NCBI GenBank assembly: GCA_002394165.1
Contig: DGTA01000077.1
Coordinates: 1 to 6,320, forward strand
Origin: Lachnospiraceae bacterium UBA4348
GTDB lineage: Bacteria > Bacillota > Clostridia > Lachnospirales > Lachnospiraceae
Length of the DNA: 6,320 bases
Reading direction: 5' to 3'
Both the position numbers and the translations under genes were made by a program. Of the stretch, positions 5,823 through 6,320 are shown piece after piece. The notes under the pieces are model-generated. The model was not told where the DNA came from. It made no database searches and saw nothing but the letters and a program-made list of their open reading frames with translations. Within the stretch, counting starts at the first letter, position 1. Each line of letters begins with the position of its first letter.

Positions 5823-6320
5823 TCAAATGTTTTCGATCTGCCAGTCGATCGGCTCGATCCCGTTCTGCTCCAGGAAGGCGTTCGTCCTGGAAAACGGCCG
5901 GCTTCCGAAAAAGCCCCTGTATGCTGAAAGCGGACTCGGATGAGGCGCTTTAAGGATCAGGTGGCGTGGATTATGAAGCATTGCCTCCTTCGCCTGAGCC
6001 GGCTTACCCCACAGGATAAATACGATGGGCCTGTCCACCCCGTCCAGGATGCGGATCGCAGCATCCGTAAATTCTTCCCAGCCGATCCCGCGGTGTGAGA
6101 AAGCCTGGTGCGCCCTCACCGTCAGAACGGTGTTCAGAAGCAGGACGCCCTGCTTCGCCCACTTGTCCAGGCAGCCGTTGTTGGGAATATAGCATCCGCA
6201 GTCATCATGAAGTTCCTGGTAGATATTTACAAGACTGGGCGGTATCTCAACTCCGGGCCTGACCGAAAAACACAGGCCATGTGCCTGGCCGTCACCGTGG
6301 TAGGGATCCTGGCCGAGGAT
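5823..6320 (-). CDS. ung: Uracil-DNA glycosylase, family 1 (N-terminus outside window)
   Basis: Removes uracil from DNA at the start of base excision repair. The visible 165 codons begin in the first catalytic motif, GQDPYHG, whose Asp (visible residue 5) activates the attacking water. They continue through GLCFSV, GVLLLNTVLTVR (58-69), where the Asn helps recognise uracil, and FILWG (101-105), to HPSPLSA at 127-133, whose His is the second catalytic residue. The frame ends with TGA at 5825-5823. By alignment with E. coli Ung (229 residues) roughly 60 N-terminal residues lie beyond position 6320. An internal ATG-like start at 6119 would discard the catalytic Asp and is not the start. The gene is closed by its own terminator, so it is not co-transcribed with the DUF5688 gene. 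Confidence 0.97.
   Translation of the reverse strand: MLGQDPYHGDGQAHGLCFSVRPGVEIPPSLVNIYQELHDDCGCYIPNNGCLDKWAKQGVLLLNTVLTVRAHQAFSHRGIGWEEFTDAAIRILDGVDRPIVFILWGKPAQAKEAMLHNPRHLILKAPHPSPLSAYRGFFGSRPFSRTNAFLEQNGIEPIDWQIENI

Noticed and set aside
5823..6119. Short 98-residue ung ORF beginning at 6119
   Set aside because: The frame stays open to the window edge and includes the catalytic GQDPYHG motif, so 6119 is internal.

Overview
All supported genes in this window lie on the minus strand, so transcription runs from high to low coordinates. The gene set suggests a low-to-medium GC anaerobic Firmicute of class Clostridia, probably Lachnospiraceae: a DUF5688-type protein, an RluF-type pseudouridine synthase, a membrane-anchored SH3b protein, AGGGGG-type ribosome binding sites and strong intrinsic terminators. 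The family-level placement is inference; no rRNA or other marker was available.

In transcription order: (1) the C-terminal two-thirds of uracil-DNA glycosylase (ung, 5823-6320, cut by the window edge), closed by a textbook terminator at 5783-5806; (2) a promoter only 2 nt past that terminator, a leader of about 150 nt, and a DUF5688-family gene of unknown function (4696-5592); (3) a strong promoter whose -35 box contains the DUF5688 stop codon, driving tRNA-Arg(CCG) at 4556-4628; (4) 36 nt after the tRNA, with no terminator between, a membrane-anchored protein with a C-terminal SH3b domain (3566-4519), followed by a terminator at 3508-3536; (5) an rluF-like 23S rRNA pseudouridine synthase gene (2717-3484) overlapping by ATGA with ligA, NAD-dependent DNA ligase (720-2720); (6) an AT-rich spacer with an inverted repeat and a promoter, then the start of a secreted protein (1-556, running off the window) whose body is a Pro/Thr/Glu-rich tandem repeat encoded by about fourteen 24-bp units.

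Most of the content is housekeeping: DNA repair (ung, ligA), rRNA modification and a tRNA. I found no mobile element, CRISPR array, or defence or biosynthetic cluster, and I do not believe the window holds an undescribed multi-gene system. The points worth a second look are regulatory and structural: the tRNA-mRNA arrangement, the terminator set against the rluF ribosome binding site, the promoter fused to a stop codon, the divergent OB-fold of LigA, and the expandable repeat gene at the left edge, which has no stop codon in the window and is easily mistaken for plus-strand ORFs.
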